A stretch of 64,000 nucleotides of DNA from Thiothrix winogradskyi (lineage in GTDB: Bacteria; Pseudomonadota; Gammaproteobacteria; Thiotrichales; Thiotrichaceae), in contig NZ_CP091244.1 in assembly GCF_021650935.1 (NCBI RefSeq), positions 1,116,001 to 1,180,000 of the forward strand. The letters run 5' to 3'. Each line of letters starts with the position of its first letter. Position 1 is the stretch's first letter. Below the pieces are notes generated by a model. It was given only the letters and a program-made list of their open reading frames with translations. It did not search any database and was not told the origin of the DNA. A program made the position numbers and the translations under genes. Of the stretch, positions 33,521-41,651 are shown piece by piece.

Positions 33521-34320
33521 CAGAGAATAGCGCTGCATCGGCGATACCGGTGATAATGACATTGGCGGGGCATGACCCCACGGGTGGGGCAGGCATTCAG
33601 GCGGATAGCGAGGCGATTGCGAGTCAAGGCTGTCATGCGGTGAGTGTCATTACCTGTTTGACGGTGCAAGATACGTGCAATGTGCAACGCATTGAGCCGC
33701 TGGCGGATTATTTGATCGAGCAACAAGCGGAGGCGTTGTTGGCGGATATGCCGATTGCGGCGTTCAAAATTGGTCTGCTGGGCAGTGTTGACGTGGTGCA
33801 GGCGGTGCATCGTATTTTGTTGCAAGCGCCGGATGTGCCGGTGATTCTCGATCCGGTGTTGGCGGCAGGTGGCGGCAAGGGCTTCGCCAATGAGCAATTA
33901 TTGGGGGCAATTCGCGAATACTTGTTGCCGCTGACGACTTTGCTGACCCCGAATGTGCCGGAAACCACGCAACTGGCGGTAAGGGGTGCAACGCTGGATG
34001 AACAAGCCTTTTCCTTGCTGGATCAGGGGTGCGAATACGTGTTGCTGACCGGGACTCATGCCGAAACCGAGCGCGTGGAAAATGCGCTGTATGGCGATGG
34101 TAAACGCTTGCGCACCTGGTTGTGGGAACGACTGCCGGAAACTTACCACGGTTCGGGGTGTACGTTGGCTTCGGCTTGCGCGGCGAATCTGGCGAAGGGG
34201 ATGGAGATGAGCAAAGCGGTGGCAGCGGCGCAGGCGTATACGTGGGGTAGCTTGCAGGCAGGGCGCAAGCTGGGACGCGGGCAGTGGATACCGGATCGGT
34301 TTTATTGGCGTCTGAACTAA
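33514..34320 (+). CDS. thiD: hydroxymethylpyrimidine/phosphomethylpyrimidine kinase
   Basis: ThiD phosphorylates hydroxymethylpyrimidine twice to make the pyrimidine half of thiamine. The ribokinase-like protein has MTLAGHDPTGGAGIQAD, IKFG-like AFKIGLLGS, LDPVLAAGGG, TPNVPETTQL and HGSGCTLASACAANLA with the catalytic Asp and anion hole. The TTG start at 33514 overlaps the pat end and has AGGAG at the right distance; an ATG at 33556 would trim 14 residues. 268 residues is a normal length. thiE follows after about 100 bp. Confidence 0.92.
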   Translation: MLTENSAASAIPVIMTLAGHDPTGGAGIQADSEAIASQGCHAVSVITCLTVQDTCNVQRIEPLADYLIEQQAEALLADMPIAAFKIGLLGSVDVVQAVHRILLQAPDVPVILDPVLAAGGGKGFANEQLLGAIREYLLPLTTLLTPNVPETTQLAVRGATLDEQAFSLLDQGCEYVLLTGTHAETERVENALYGDGKRLRTWLWERLPETYHGSGCTLASACAANLAKGMEMSKAVAAAQAYTWGSLQAGRKLGRGQWIPDRFYWRLN

Positions 34321-34329
34321 GATTTTTAG

Positions 34330-34387
34330 GATTAAAGGATGGGTAGGATGAAGATGTCTCCCTCGTAATCCTGATAATCCTTTAATC
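34330..34387. other. long-range inverted repeat between thiD and thiE
   Basis: GATTAAAGGAT at 34330-34340 is complementary to ATCCTTTAATC at 34377-34387 over 11 bases with a 36-base loop that itself holds further GGAT/ATCC repeats. It does not resemble a TPP riboswitch. It may be a transcript end or an mRNA structure between the two genes. Confidence 0.45.
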
Positions 34388-34424
34388 TTGTAAATCCCAG
34401 TTCAAGACAAGCAAAGGTAATCCC

Positions 34425-35051
34425 ATGCAAGGACTCTACGTCATCACCGACGGTTCAACCGGCGAGATATTGTTAAGCAAAGTCGAACAAGCCCTGCGCG
34501 GCGGTGCAGCTATCGTGCAATACCGCGACAAAACCACCGATCAAGCACGTCGCGAACAAGAAGCGGCTGCCTTGCGCTCACTCTGTCAGCAACACCACGC
34601 ACTTTTCGTCATCAACGACGATGTGGCGTTGGCAAAAGCCGTGCAAGCGGATGGAGTGCATGTGGGGCGCGATGATTCCGCCTTGAGTACTGCACGAGAG
34701 GCTTTGGGCAAAGCCGCGATCATTGGCGTATCCTGCTACAACCAGCTAGAGCTGGCACTGAATGCAGCAGAGCAGGGCGCGGATTACATCGCCTTCGGCA
34801 GCTTTTTCCCCTCACCCACCAAACCGAACGCGCCCCGCGCTACGCTAGAATTATTGCACCAAGCACGTCAACAACTCGCTCTACCCATTTGCGCTATCGG
34901 TGGTATTACGCTGGAAAATGCCCCTGATTTGCTGGCAAATGGCGCGGATATGCTCGCGGTGATTACCGATGTGTTTAATAACCCTGCGATTGAGCATCAG
35001 GCTGCACGCTATCAGGCATTGATTCGGGGCTATATTCCGGCTCTAGTATAG
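34425..35051 (+). CDS. thiE: thiamine-phosphate synthase
   Basis: ThiE joins the pyrimidine diphosphate and thiazole phosphate to thiamine phosphate. The 208-residue TIM-barrel protein has GLYVITDG, IVQYRDK, FVINDDVALAKAVQADGVHVGRDD, GVSCYN, YIAFGSFFPSPTK and ICAIGGIT, all in family order. Its last 77 bp overlap the end of the opposite-strand gene at 34975-36468. The pair thiD-thiE covers only part of thiamine synthesis; no thiazole genes are in this window. Confidence 0.95.
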   Translation: MQGLYVITDGSTGEILLSKVEQALRGGAAIVQYRDKTTDQARREQEAAALRSLCQQHHALFVINDDVALAKAVQADGVHVGRDDSALSTAREALGKAAIIGVSCYNQLELALNAAEQGADYIAFGSFFPSPTKPNAPRATLELLHQARQQLALPICAIGGITLENAPDLLANGADMLAVITDVFNNPAIEHQAARYQALIRGYIPALV

Positions 35052-36468
35052 CGGGTTCGGGTGTGATCGTGCTGAGCGCATCCTGTAATGCTGAGCGGGC
35101 ATCCGCGCTTAAATGGGTTTGTTGCAGTTGGGTGGTAAGGCGTTGGCGTAATGCCGTATTGTTTTGCAGCTTTTCCAGAATGGGGGGGCCGCCCATGTGT
35201 GAGCCTAAGATTAAGCCCACCTGTTCTGCCAATACTTTGCTGTCGATAATGCGTTGGTAATACGTGTCATCGGCGCGTTCGCGGTGTTTGAGTAATTCCA
35301 TTGCATAGCGTTGGGTTCCGTAGTCGGAGAGTGCGTAACGGTCTTGCAGGGTGGGTTGCGCTATGCCAGTTTCGAGGTATTGCAATAGCAATTGCTGGTG
35401 TTGTTCTGGTATTACCCGGTTGGCGTTGGTTTCCGCCGCATTGGGGGAGAGTTCCATGAAAATGCTATTGCTGAGCATTGCCATCATGCTTTGGCGTTGT
35501 TGCGAGGTCATGGGGTTGCTGTTGATGTCGCGCAATAGGGTGCTGACATCGGTGTTGGGGTCGGTCAGTGCCTGTTGCTGCAAACGGAAACCGAAATATT
35601 GATCCGGGCTAATTTGACTGCGTAACTGTTCCAGTTGTTGTGCAAATTGTGTTGCGGGTACTAAGCCATGCGCATCTTGTGACATGGTGTGATAGATATT
35701 CAGGTAGGTACTCAAGACTTCCGGGTCACTTTCACGCAGGAATTGGGTTTCGAGAAAATCTTTGATGCGTTGCTGGCGTGGGGTGGCGCGTTCGGTGGTT
35801 GTCGCGCCTACGTTGCCGTCATAGTAGCGGGTTTCGGGGGGTAATAAGGCGCTGTACGCTAAATTGGAACGTGCTATGCCCGAATATTCGCCTGCGGCTA
35901 ATACCGTGAGCATGTCTTCAAACAAGGTATCATCCAGCGAGATACTTATCAGGCTTAATGCTTGGGAACTGGCAGGGTCTTCCAGCCCTAGGTTAAGAGT
36001 TTGTTCCCACATGGCGCGAAGGGTGTGGGGAATGGAAATATCCTTGGCTTGGGCAAAGAGCTTTTCAAGATGCAGGGATAAATCATCAACCCGTGGTTGA
36101 TAGGCTTCGCGGATGGCTTCGTCGGCTTGTTGATACGGGTCATAGGGGTTATAGATAAGTTGTTGCAAGCTAGAAATTTCCAGCAAAGTGGTGTTGATTT
36201 CACTGAGCAAGGGTTCAAGCATAGCCAATAATGCAGGATTTCCCGATGATGCATCAGGTACAGGGGGTGCGCTGTTACGCTCTGGCGTTTCTGCCAATGG
36301 TGGCGGGGCGGCAAAAGGAAAACGTGCGGCTGTATTCGTGATGTCAAGGTGTGCTACTGTGGGGACTGACAGCGAGGGTGCAGCCGGTGTGTCTGGCTTG
36401 CCGTATAGGTAAGCTAGCGTAAGCGCAATGGCTACTAATAATCCGAAACCTAGTTTGTAACTATTCAA
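34975..36468 (-). CDS. unknown membrane-anchored periplasmic protein
   Basis: A 497-residue protein I cannot place in a family. One N-terminal hydrophobic segment (about residues 6-23, LGFGLLVAIALTLAYLYG) is followed by a Pro/Ala/Thr-rich linker to about residue 75, then a long, largely helical, Gln- and Leu-rich body. This fits a single-anchor protein with a periplasmic domain. A Pro/Glu-rich tail (PEPAILEPEYSPESMPDS) is encoded antisense to the last 77 bp of thiE. Gene layout, length and codon use support a real gene. It is divergent from hemL, 59 bp away. Confidence 0.75.
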   Translation of the reverse strand: MNSYKLGFGLLVAIALTLAYLYGKPDTPAAPSLSVPTVAHLDITNTAARFPFAAPPPLAETPERNSAPPVPDASSGNPALLAMLEPLLSEINTTLLEISSLQQLIYNPYDPYQQADEAIREAYQPRVDDLSLHLEKLFAQAKDISIPHTLRAMWEQTLNLGLEDPASSQALSLISISLDDTLFEDMLTVLAAGEYSGIARSNLAYSALLPPETRYYDGNVGATTTERATPRQQRIKDFLETQFLRESDPEVLSTYLNIYHTMSQDAHGLVPATQFAQQLEQLRSQISPDQYFGFRLQQQALTDPNTDVSTLLRDINSNPMTSQQRQSMMAMLSNSIFMELSPNAAETNANRVIPEQHQQLLLQYLETGIAQPTLQDRYALSDYGTQRYAMELLKHRERADDTYYQRIIDSKVLAEQVGLILGSHMGGPPILEKLQNNTALRQRLTTQLQQTHLSADARSALQDALSTITPEPAILEPEYSPESMPDSVQPDAQSQGY

Positions 36469-36527
36469 GCGTTAGCCTCTCGCGTAAGATTGTTAACCTT
36501 TTCCTGTTATCGTCAATTCTGCCAAGG

Positions 36528-37817
36528 ATGCCAGCCGTGACCCGTTCTGAAACGTTATTTGAGCAAGCCAAACATTCCATTCCCGGCGGGGTCAATTCCC
36601 CGGTGCGGGCTTTTCGTAGCGTCGGCGGTACTCCCCGGTTTATTGCCCGCGCTCAAGGGGCGTATATGTGGGATGCGGACGGCAATCGTCTGATTGATTA
36701 CGTCGGTTCGTGGGGGCCAATGGTCGCCGGTCATGCTCACCCCGAAGTGGTCGCTGCGGTGCAAGCCGCTGCGGTGGATGGTTTGAGCTACGGTGCGCCT
36801 ACCGAATTGGAAATCACGATGGCGGAGCGCATTTGCGCCATTATGCCGTCCATTGAGATGGTGCGCATGACCAGTTCGGGCACAGAAGCCACGATGTCGG
36901 CGATTCGCTTGGCGCGTGGTTTTACCGGGCGTAACTTCTTGGTCAAGTTTGAAGGGGGCTATCATGGGCATGGCGACTCGTTGCTGGTGAAAGCCGGTTC
37001 GGGTGCATTGACGTTTGGACAACCGAGTTCCCCCGGTGTGCCAGCGGAATTGGCGCAATACACCCTGACGCTTGACTATAACAATAGCACACAGGTGCGC
37101 GAAGTGTTCGCGGCGCGTGGGCATGAAATTGCCTGCATTATTGTCGAACCTGTTTCCGGCAATATGAACTGCATCCCGCCCGTGGAAGGTTTCCTCGAAA
37201 CTTTGCGTGATGTCTGTGATCAGTCGGGTGCGGTATTGATTTTCGATGAAGTCATGACCGGCTTTCGGGTGGCATTGGGCGGGGCGCAGCAGGTGTACGG
37301 CGTTAAACCCGACATTACCACGCTGGGTAAAATCATCGGCGGTGGAATGCCAGTCGGTGCGTTTGGCGGCAGACGTGACATTATGGAACATCTGTCACCA
37401 TTGGGTGCGGTGTATCAGGCTGGCACTTTATCTGGCAACCCGATTGCGATGACAGCGGGGTTGAAAATGTTGGAAATCATTTCCCGCGATGATTTCTACG
37501 CAGAACTGACCAGTAAAACCACGTATTTGTTGGAAGGTTTGCAGCAAGCCGCCGACGCTGCCAGTGTGCCGTTTATCACTCAGCAAGTGGGGGGGATGTT
37601 CGGCTTGTTCTTCACCACTGAATCGCGCATTGACACTTACGCACAAGTGACGCAATGCAATATTCAACAGTTCAACCGCTTTTTCCACGGCATGTTAGAT
37701 CGTGGCGTGTATCTTGCACCATCCGCGTATGAGGCGGGATTTGTATCCAATGCTCATACCCAAGCCGATTTGGATGAAACCATTGCGATTGCTAAAGACG
37801 TATTTGCCAGCTTATAA
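36528..37817 (+). CDS. hemL: glutamate-1-semialdehyde 2,1-aminomutase
   Basis: HemL converts glutamate-1-semialdehyde to 5-aminolevulinate, the entry to heme. The 429-residue PLP enzyme has SIPGGVNSPVRAF, SGTEATMSAIRLARG, the FEGGYHGHGDSLLVKAGSG loop, ILIFDEVMTGFR-like VLIFDEVMTGFR, and the PLP lysine in TLGKIIGGG (near K268). The ATG at 36528 gives the normal length. It is followed 18 bp later by the protease gene, but no functional link is known. Confidence 0.97.
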   Translation: MPAVTRSETLFEQAKHSIPGGVNSPVRAFRSVGGTPRFIARAQGAYMWDADGNRLIDYVGSWGPMVAGHAHPEVVAAVQAAAVDGLSYGAPTELEITMAERICAIMPSIEMVRMTSSGTEATMSAIRLARGFTGRNFLVKFEGGYHGHGDSLLVKAGSGALTFGQPSSPGVPAELAQYTLTLDYNNSTQVREVFAARGHEIACIIVEPVSGNMNCIPPVEGFLETLRDVCDQSGAVLIFDEVMTGFRVALGGAQQVYGVKPDITTLGKIIGGGMPVGAFGGRRDIMEHLSPLGAVYQAGTLSGNPIAMTAGLKMLEIISRDDFYAELTSKTTYLLEGLQQAADAASVPFITQQVGGMFGLFFTTESRIDTYAQVTQCNIQQFNRFFHGMLDRGVYLAPSAYEAGFVSNAHTQADLDETIAIAKDVFASL

Positions 37818-37835
37818 GCGCTAAGGAATGCCTAC

Positions 37836-39101
37836 GTGTCGTTAAGACTTTTGCTTGTGTTGGCGACCCTGTGGTTAGGGGTTGCTGCGTCGTCGTTTGC
37901 GGAAAACAGTTCGTCTTCCATTTATTCCGATGTTGAGGCGTCGGTGTATCAGGTGCGGGTGATTAATCAGCAAACCGGCAAAAAAACCGCGATTGGTTCG
38001 GCGTTTGTGGTGATGCGCCCGGATATTATTGCGACCAATTATCACGTGGTCAGCACCTACATCAATAATCCAGAAGGCGATTTTGCGCTGGATTATTTAT
38101 CGACTTCCGGCAATACCGGGCGCTTAGAATTGCTGGCAGTGGATGTATTGCATGACCTTGCCGTCTTGAAAGCCGATACCAACCTAGGCAAGCCCTTGCA
38201 AATTGCGAAGATTCCACCCAAGGGGGCGCGGTTGTATTCCTTAGGTAATCCGATGGATAAAGGCTTTTCGATTGTGGAAGGCACGAATAACGGGGTAATG
38301 AAATCCAGTGATGATAACAATATCTTGTTTTCTGGTAGCCTTAATTCTGGGATGAGTGGTGGCCCTACGCTGGACGAAAACAAGAATGTGGTGGGGATCA
38401 ATGTGGCGACGTCGGGCAATGGTTTGAGTTACCTTGTGCCTGCTGACTATTTGGCAATCATTTTGGAACGTTTGAAACTGACCGGGTTTCAGGCAGATGC
38501 GGATATTGGGCAGCGTATTACTGAGCAATTGAAAAACAACGCCGATAAGTACGTACAAAATTTGCAGAAGCGGGAGTGGACGTTTCAGCAGTTGGGAAAT
38601 TTCAAAGTGCCGATGGATGTCACCAGCGTGGTGCGGTGCTGGGATAACAGTGATAAGCCGATACCGGGTAATTTAATGCGCTCGTATTTCACCCAATGCA
38701 GCAATGAGAGCAGTATTTATCTGGATGATGATCTGGAAGTGGGAACTTTGGACTACGAGTACGTGTGGTTGGATGCGGGGGAAATGACTCCGGCACGTTT
38801 TTACCGCCACTATGAGGCGATGAATGTCAGTGTTTCCGCGAGTGGGGCTGGCGAACAAGATGTGACCAATTTTGAGTGTTTTACCGATTTTACGCTGATT
38901 GCGGGACAGGAATTCAAAATGAGCGTGTGTCGGCGTGATTACCTCAATTACACCGGGCTGAGTGATTTGTTGGTGACGGCGGCTTTGGTGGGGCATAAGC
39001 GTCAGGGGATGCTGTTCAATTTGGATATGACGGGCACGACCTTTGAAAGTGGCATGGCGTTGTTGCAGCGCATGTTGGGGGATTTCAAATGGCAAAAATG
39101 A
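37836..39101 (+). CDS. secreted trypsin-like serine protease
   Basis: A signal peptide (LRLLLVLATLWLGVAASSFA, cleavage near residue 22) precedes a chymotrypsin-fold domain. The catalytic triad is visible: H70 in ATNYHVV, D107 in LHDLAVLKAD and S174 in NSGMSGGPTLD. No PDZ domain is present, unlike DegP. The C-terminal 200 residues are an unrecognised domain with two Cys-containing strands (VVRCWDNS, YFTQCSNES) and later FECFTDF and SVCRRD, possibly disulfide-linked. It starts at GTG behind AAGGA. The end overlaps the FHA gene by 13 bp, so the two are translationally coupled and probably act together. Confidence 0.88.
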   Translation: MSLRLLLVLATLWLGVAASSFAENSSSSIYSDVEASVYQVRVINQQTGKKTAIGSAFVVMRPDIIATNYHVVSTYINNPEGDFALDYLSTSGNTGRLELLAVDVLHDLAVLKADTNLGKPLQIAKIPPKGARLYSLGNPMDKGFSIVEGTNNGVMKSSDDNNILFSGSLNSGMSGGPTLDENKNVVGINVATSGNGLSYLVPADYLAIILERLKLTGFQADADIGQRITEQLKNNADKYVQNLQKREWTFQQLGNFKVPMDVTSVVRCWDNSDKPIPGNLMRSYFTQCSNESSIYLDDDLEVGTLDYEYVWLDAGEMTPARFYRHYEAMNVSVSASGAGEQDVTNFECFTDFTLIAGQEFKMSVCRRDYLNYTGLSDLLVTAALVGHKRQGMLFNLDMTGTTFESGMALLQRMLGDFKWQK

Positions 39102-40048
39102 TTCTTGAAATCCACACACGCGGTTTGAATCAGTACCACCGTTTGGAGCAGTTTCCGGTAACGATTGGGCGGGCGCTGGATAATGATTTAATTTTGTCCG
39201 ATAACTCGGTGTCGCCTTACCATTTGCGTTTGGAGCAAGATGCCGAGGGGCAGGTATTTGCCCACAATTTGTCGAGTGAAAACGGTACGCGCCTGAATAA
39301 GCACCAGCTTGGGGTGCAGCCGGTACAGGTGCCGATCCCCAGTCAGTTATTGCTGGGCAACCGTAAGTTGCGTTTGGCATCAACGGAAATGCCGGTAGAA
39401 ACCACGCACGTGAGTCGTTGTGCGGGTTTGTTTATGCCTTTTTGTAAGCCGTTGTGGGCAGCGTTGCTGTTGTTGTTGACGGTGCTATCACTGTTGCTGA
39501 ATGACTATTTGAATGTGGCGGTCGCTAAAGAACCGCTCTATTACATCAGCGGGATACTGCCGACCTTGGTGTGGATGCTGTTTGCGACTTTGGTGATCAG
39601 TGGCATTACGCGGCTGTTCACGCACCGTTGGGAGTTTGCTCCGGCGTTGAGTGTGGTGTCATTGTTTAACTTGGTGCCAATGGTATTGGAAGAAATAAGC
39701 GGCTGGTTGAGTTATTTCCTGACATCGGATGCGCCGTTTACTTGGCTCATGACCGGTTTCAGTGGTTTTGTGCTGATACCGGCGTTGTTGTATGCCTATC
39801 TGCATTGGGTATTAAGTCAGAAACGTTTGCCCGCTTTGGGCATTGCCTTGGTCTTGAGTGCGCTGCCGCTAGGCTTGAGGGCAATTAGCGTGTTGGATCA
39901 AGTAACGATGGCAAATGAGTTTTCCAGCGAGCCGTATTACCATCAAGAACTGAGTTCGCTGAATATCCATGCGAATCCACCGTTGTCATTGGATACGTAT
40001 TTGCAACGCGCCGCAGACGCTTTGCCGTCGCAATTAGCAGACGAATAA
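39089..40048 (+). CDS. FHA-domain membrane protein
   Basis: Residues 1-95 form an FHA domain that should bind phosphothreonine. The conserved binding residues are there: GR at 27-28, S42 and H45 in SVSPYHLRL, and NGTRLN at 66-71. From about residue 115 come four or five hydrophobic helices (PLWAALLLLLTVLSLLL; ISGILPTLVWMLFATLVIS; LVSLFNLVPMV-like; GFSGFVLIPALLYAYL; LGIALVLSALPLGL), then a soluble tail of about 55 residues. So a cytoplasmic phospho-sensor is fixed to an inner-membrane module. Coupling to the periplasmic protease upstream suggests signalling across the membrane; no kinase gene is nearby. Confidence 0.85.
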   Translation: MAKMILEIHTRGLNQYHRLEQFPVTIGRALDNDLILSDNSVSPYHLRLEQDAEGQVFAHNLSSENGTRLNKHQLGVQPVQVPIPSQLLLGNRKLRLASTEMPVETTHVSRCAGLFMPFCKPLWAALLLLLTVLSLLLNDYLNVAVAKEPLYYISGILPTLVWMLFATLVISGITRLFTHRWEFAPALSVVSLFNLVPMVLEEISGWLSYFLTSDAPFTWLMTGFSGFVLIPALLYAYLHWVLSQKRLPALGIALVLSALPLGLRAISVLDQVTMANEFSSEPYYHQELSSLNIHANPPLSLDTYLQRAADALPSQLADE

Positions 40049-40050
40049 GT

Positions 40051-40782
40051 TCAAAGATCCCCAAAGCGGTGCTGGAGCAAGGCCAGTGCCGCGCTACTTG
40101 CCGTTTCCGCTCGCAATATCCGTGGCCCTAACGAGACGGGTATTACCCCAGCTTGCACACAGGTTTCTACTTCCTCATCGGTAAACCCACCTTCTGGGCC
40201 AATCAATAGCGCAATCGGTGTGGGTAAATCTGCGGGTAGGGCGTTAATGCGCGGAAAATCACCGGGCGCGAGAATCAGCCGCGTACCCGTACAAGGCGTT
40301 GCCAGCCAACGTTCCAGCGTTAACGGTGCTTGCACGGTCGGCATTCGGGTGCGTCCTGATTGTTCGCAAGCCGCCACCACAATGCCTTCCCAATGCTGCA
40401 ATTTTTTATCCACCTGCTCTTTGCTGATGCGGACTACGCTGCGCTGCGTGATTAGCGGTTGGATGGTATTTACCCCCAGCTCCACGGCTTTTTGCAGGGC
40501 AAAATCCATCTTGTCGGGCTTGATGACGGCTTGCACGAGGGTGAGGTGAGCGGGAGATTCGGTGTCAATTGCGGAAAAGCTGTCAATCTGGACGGATGCG
40601 CTACGTTTGCTGACGTTGCTTATCTGTGCGAAATATTCGCCGCCTTCGCCGTTAAATAGAATTAGCTGTTCGCCCACGCCCAAGCGCAACACCTGTACGG
40701 CATGGCGAAATGTCGTGTCGGGCAAGGTAAATTCCTGCCCGACCGCGAAAGATTGCGGGACGTAAAAACGCGGGACGCGCAT
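40051..40782 (-). CDS. rsmE: 16S rRNA (uracil-1498-N3)-methyltransferase
   Basis: RsmE methylates U1498 of 16S rRNA using SAM. The 243-residue SPOUT-fold protein has MRVPRFYV at the start, LVQAVIKPDKMDFALQKAVELG, ACEQSGRT and the knot LIGPEGGFTDEEVE then SLGPRILRAETA. The ATG at 40782 overlaps the metF stop (TAATG), so the two are translationally coupled. It is the last gene of the methyl-cycle operon, itself a SAM user. Confidence 0.95.
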   Translation of the reverse strand: MRVPRFYVPQSFAVGQEFTLPDTTFRHAVQVLRLGVGEQLILFNGEGGEYFAQISNVSKRSASVQIDSFSAIDTESPAHLTLVQAVIKPDKMDFALQKAVELGVNTIQPLITQRSVVRISKEQVDKKLQHWEGIVVAACEQSGRTRMPTVQAPLTLERWLATPCTGTRLILAPGDFPRINALPADLPTPIALLIGPEGGFTDEEVETCVQAGVIPVSLGPRILRAETASSAALALLQHRFGDL

Positions 40783-41651
40783 TAGTCTGCCAACCCAATG
40801 TTTTTCCAAATACTCATGGTCGGTTCAACCCGATTCATTGTATAGAAATGCAAGCCGGGCGCACCCGTTTCCAGCAAGTTTTCACACAGTAGGCTAATGA
40901 ATTCCTCACCGAATTTGGCGATGGATTCCACATCATCTGCATAGGTTTCCAGTTGCTTACGCAACCAGCGCGGAATTTCTGCCCCACACATATCCGAAAA
41001 ACGCGCCAGTTGTGAATAATTGGTGATCGGCATAATGCCGGGGACGATGGGGATTTCCACGCCCTTTTTCACGCATTCATCCACAAAATGCCAATACGCA
41101 TCCGCATTGAAGAAGTATTGGGTAATCGCACTGTTCGCGCCCGCATTGACTTTGCGCAAAAAGTTGTCAATGTCGACTTTGAGGTTGGGGGCTTGCGGGT
41201 GCATTTCGGGGTAAGCCGCTACTTCGATATTGAAATGGTCGCCGGTTTCCTTGCGGATAAATTCCACCAGCTCGTTGGCGTAGCGGAATTGCCCCAAATC
41301 GCGTGAGCCGGACGGCAAATCACCGCGCAAGGCGACAATGTGCTTGATGCCGTTATTGCGGTAGGTGTCCAGAATCTCGCGGATTTGTTCAGCACTCGAA
41401 CCGACGCACGACAAATGCGGCGCGGCTTCAATGCCGGAATCGCGTTGGATTTCCAGCACGGTGTTCAATGTGTTTGCTTGCGTTGAGCCGCCCGCGCCGT
41501 AAGTGACGGAAAAGAAACGCGGGTTTAATGCCGCTAATTCGTTACGTACTGCGCGTAAGTTCTCCGCACCCTTGTCAGTCTTCGGCGGGAAAAACTCGAA
41601 GCTGAAAATTAGATCATCGTGATGATGATCGTGTTGATGGTCGTCAGTCAT
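40782..41651 (-). CDS. metF: methylenetetrahydrofolate reductase
   Basis: MetF reduces 5,10-methylene-THF to 5-methyl-THF for remethylation of homocysteine. The 289-residue flavoprotein has FSFEFFPPKTDKGAENL, VTYGAGGSTQ, HLSCVG, VALRGDLP, AAYPEMHP and TQYFFNADAY in order. It begins with a His/Asp-rich stretch (DDHQHDHHHDD), which may bind metal or be a mere extension. The start overlaps the upstream methyltransferase gene by 8 bp. It belongs to the operon controlled by the SAH riboswitch. Confidence 0.96.
   Translation of the reverse strand: MTDDHQHDHHHDDLIFSFEFFPPKTDKGAENLRAVRNELAALNPRFFSVTYGAGGSTQANTLNTVLEIQRDSGIEAAPHLSCVGSSAEQIREILDTYRNNGIKHIVALRGDLPSGSRDLGQFRYANELVEFIRKETGDHFNIEVAAYPEMHPQAPNLKVDIDNFLRKVNAGANSAITQYFFNADAYWHFVDECVKKGVEIPIVPGIMPITNYSQLARFSDMCGAEIPRWLRKQLETYADDVESIAKFGEEFISLLCENLLETGAPGLHFYTMNRVEPTMSIWKNIGLAD

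Noticed and set aside
34321..34424. TPP riboswitch before thiE
   Set aside because: None of the conserved TPP aptamer segments is present; only an inverted GATTAAAGGAT repeat is seen.
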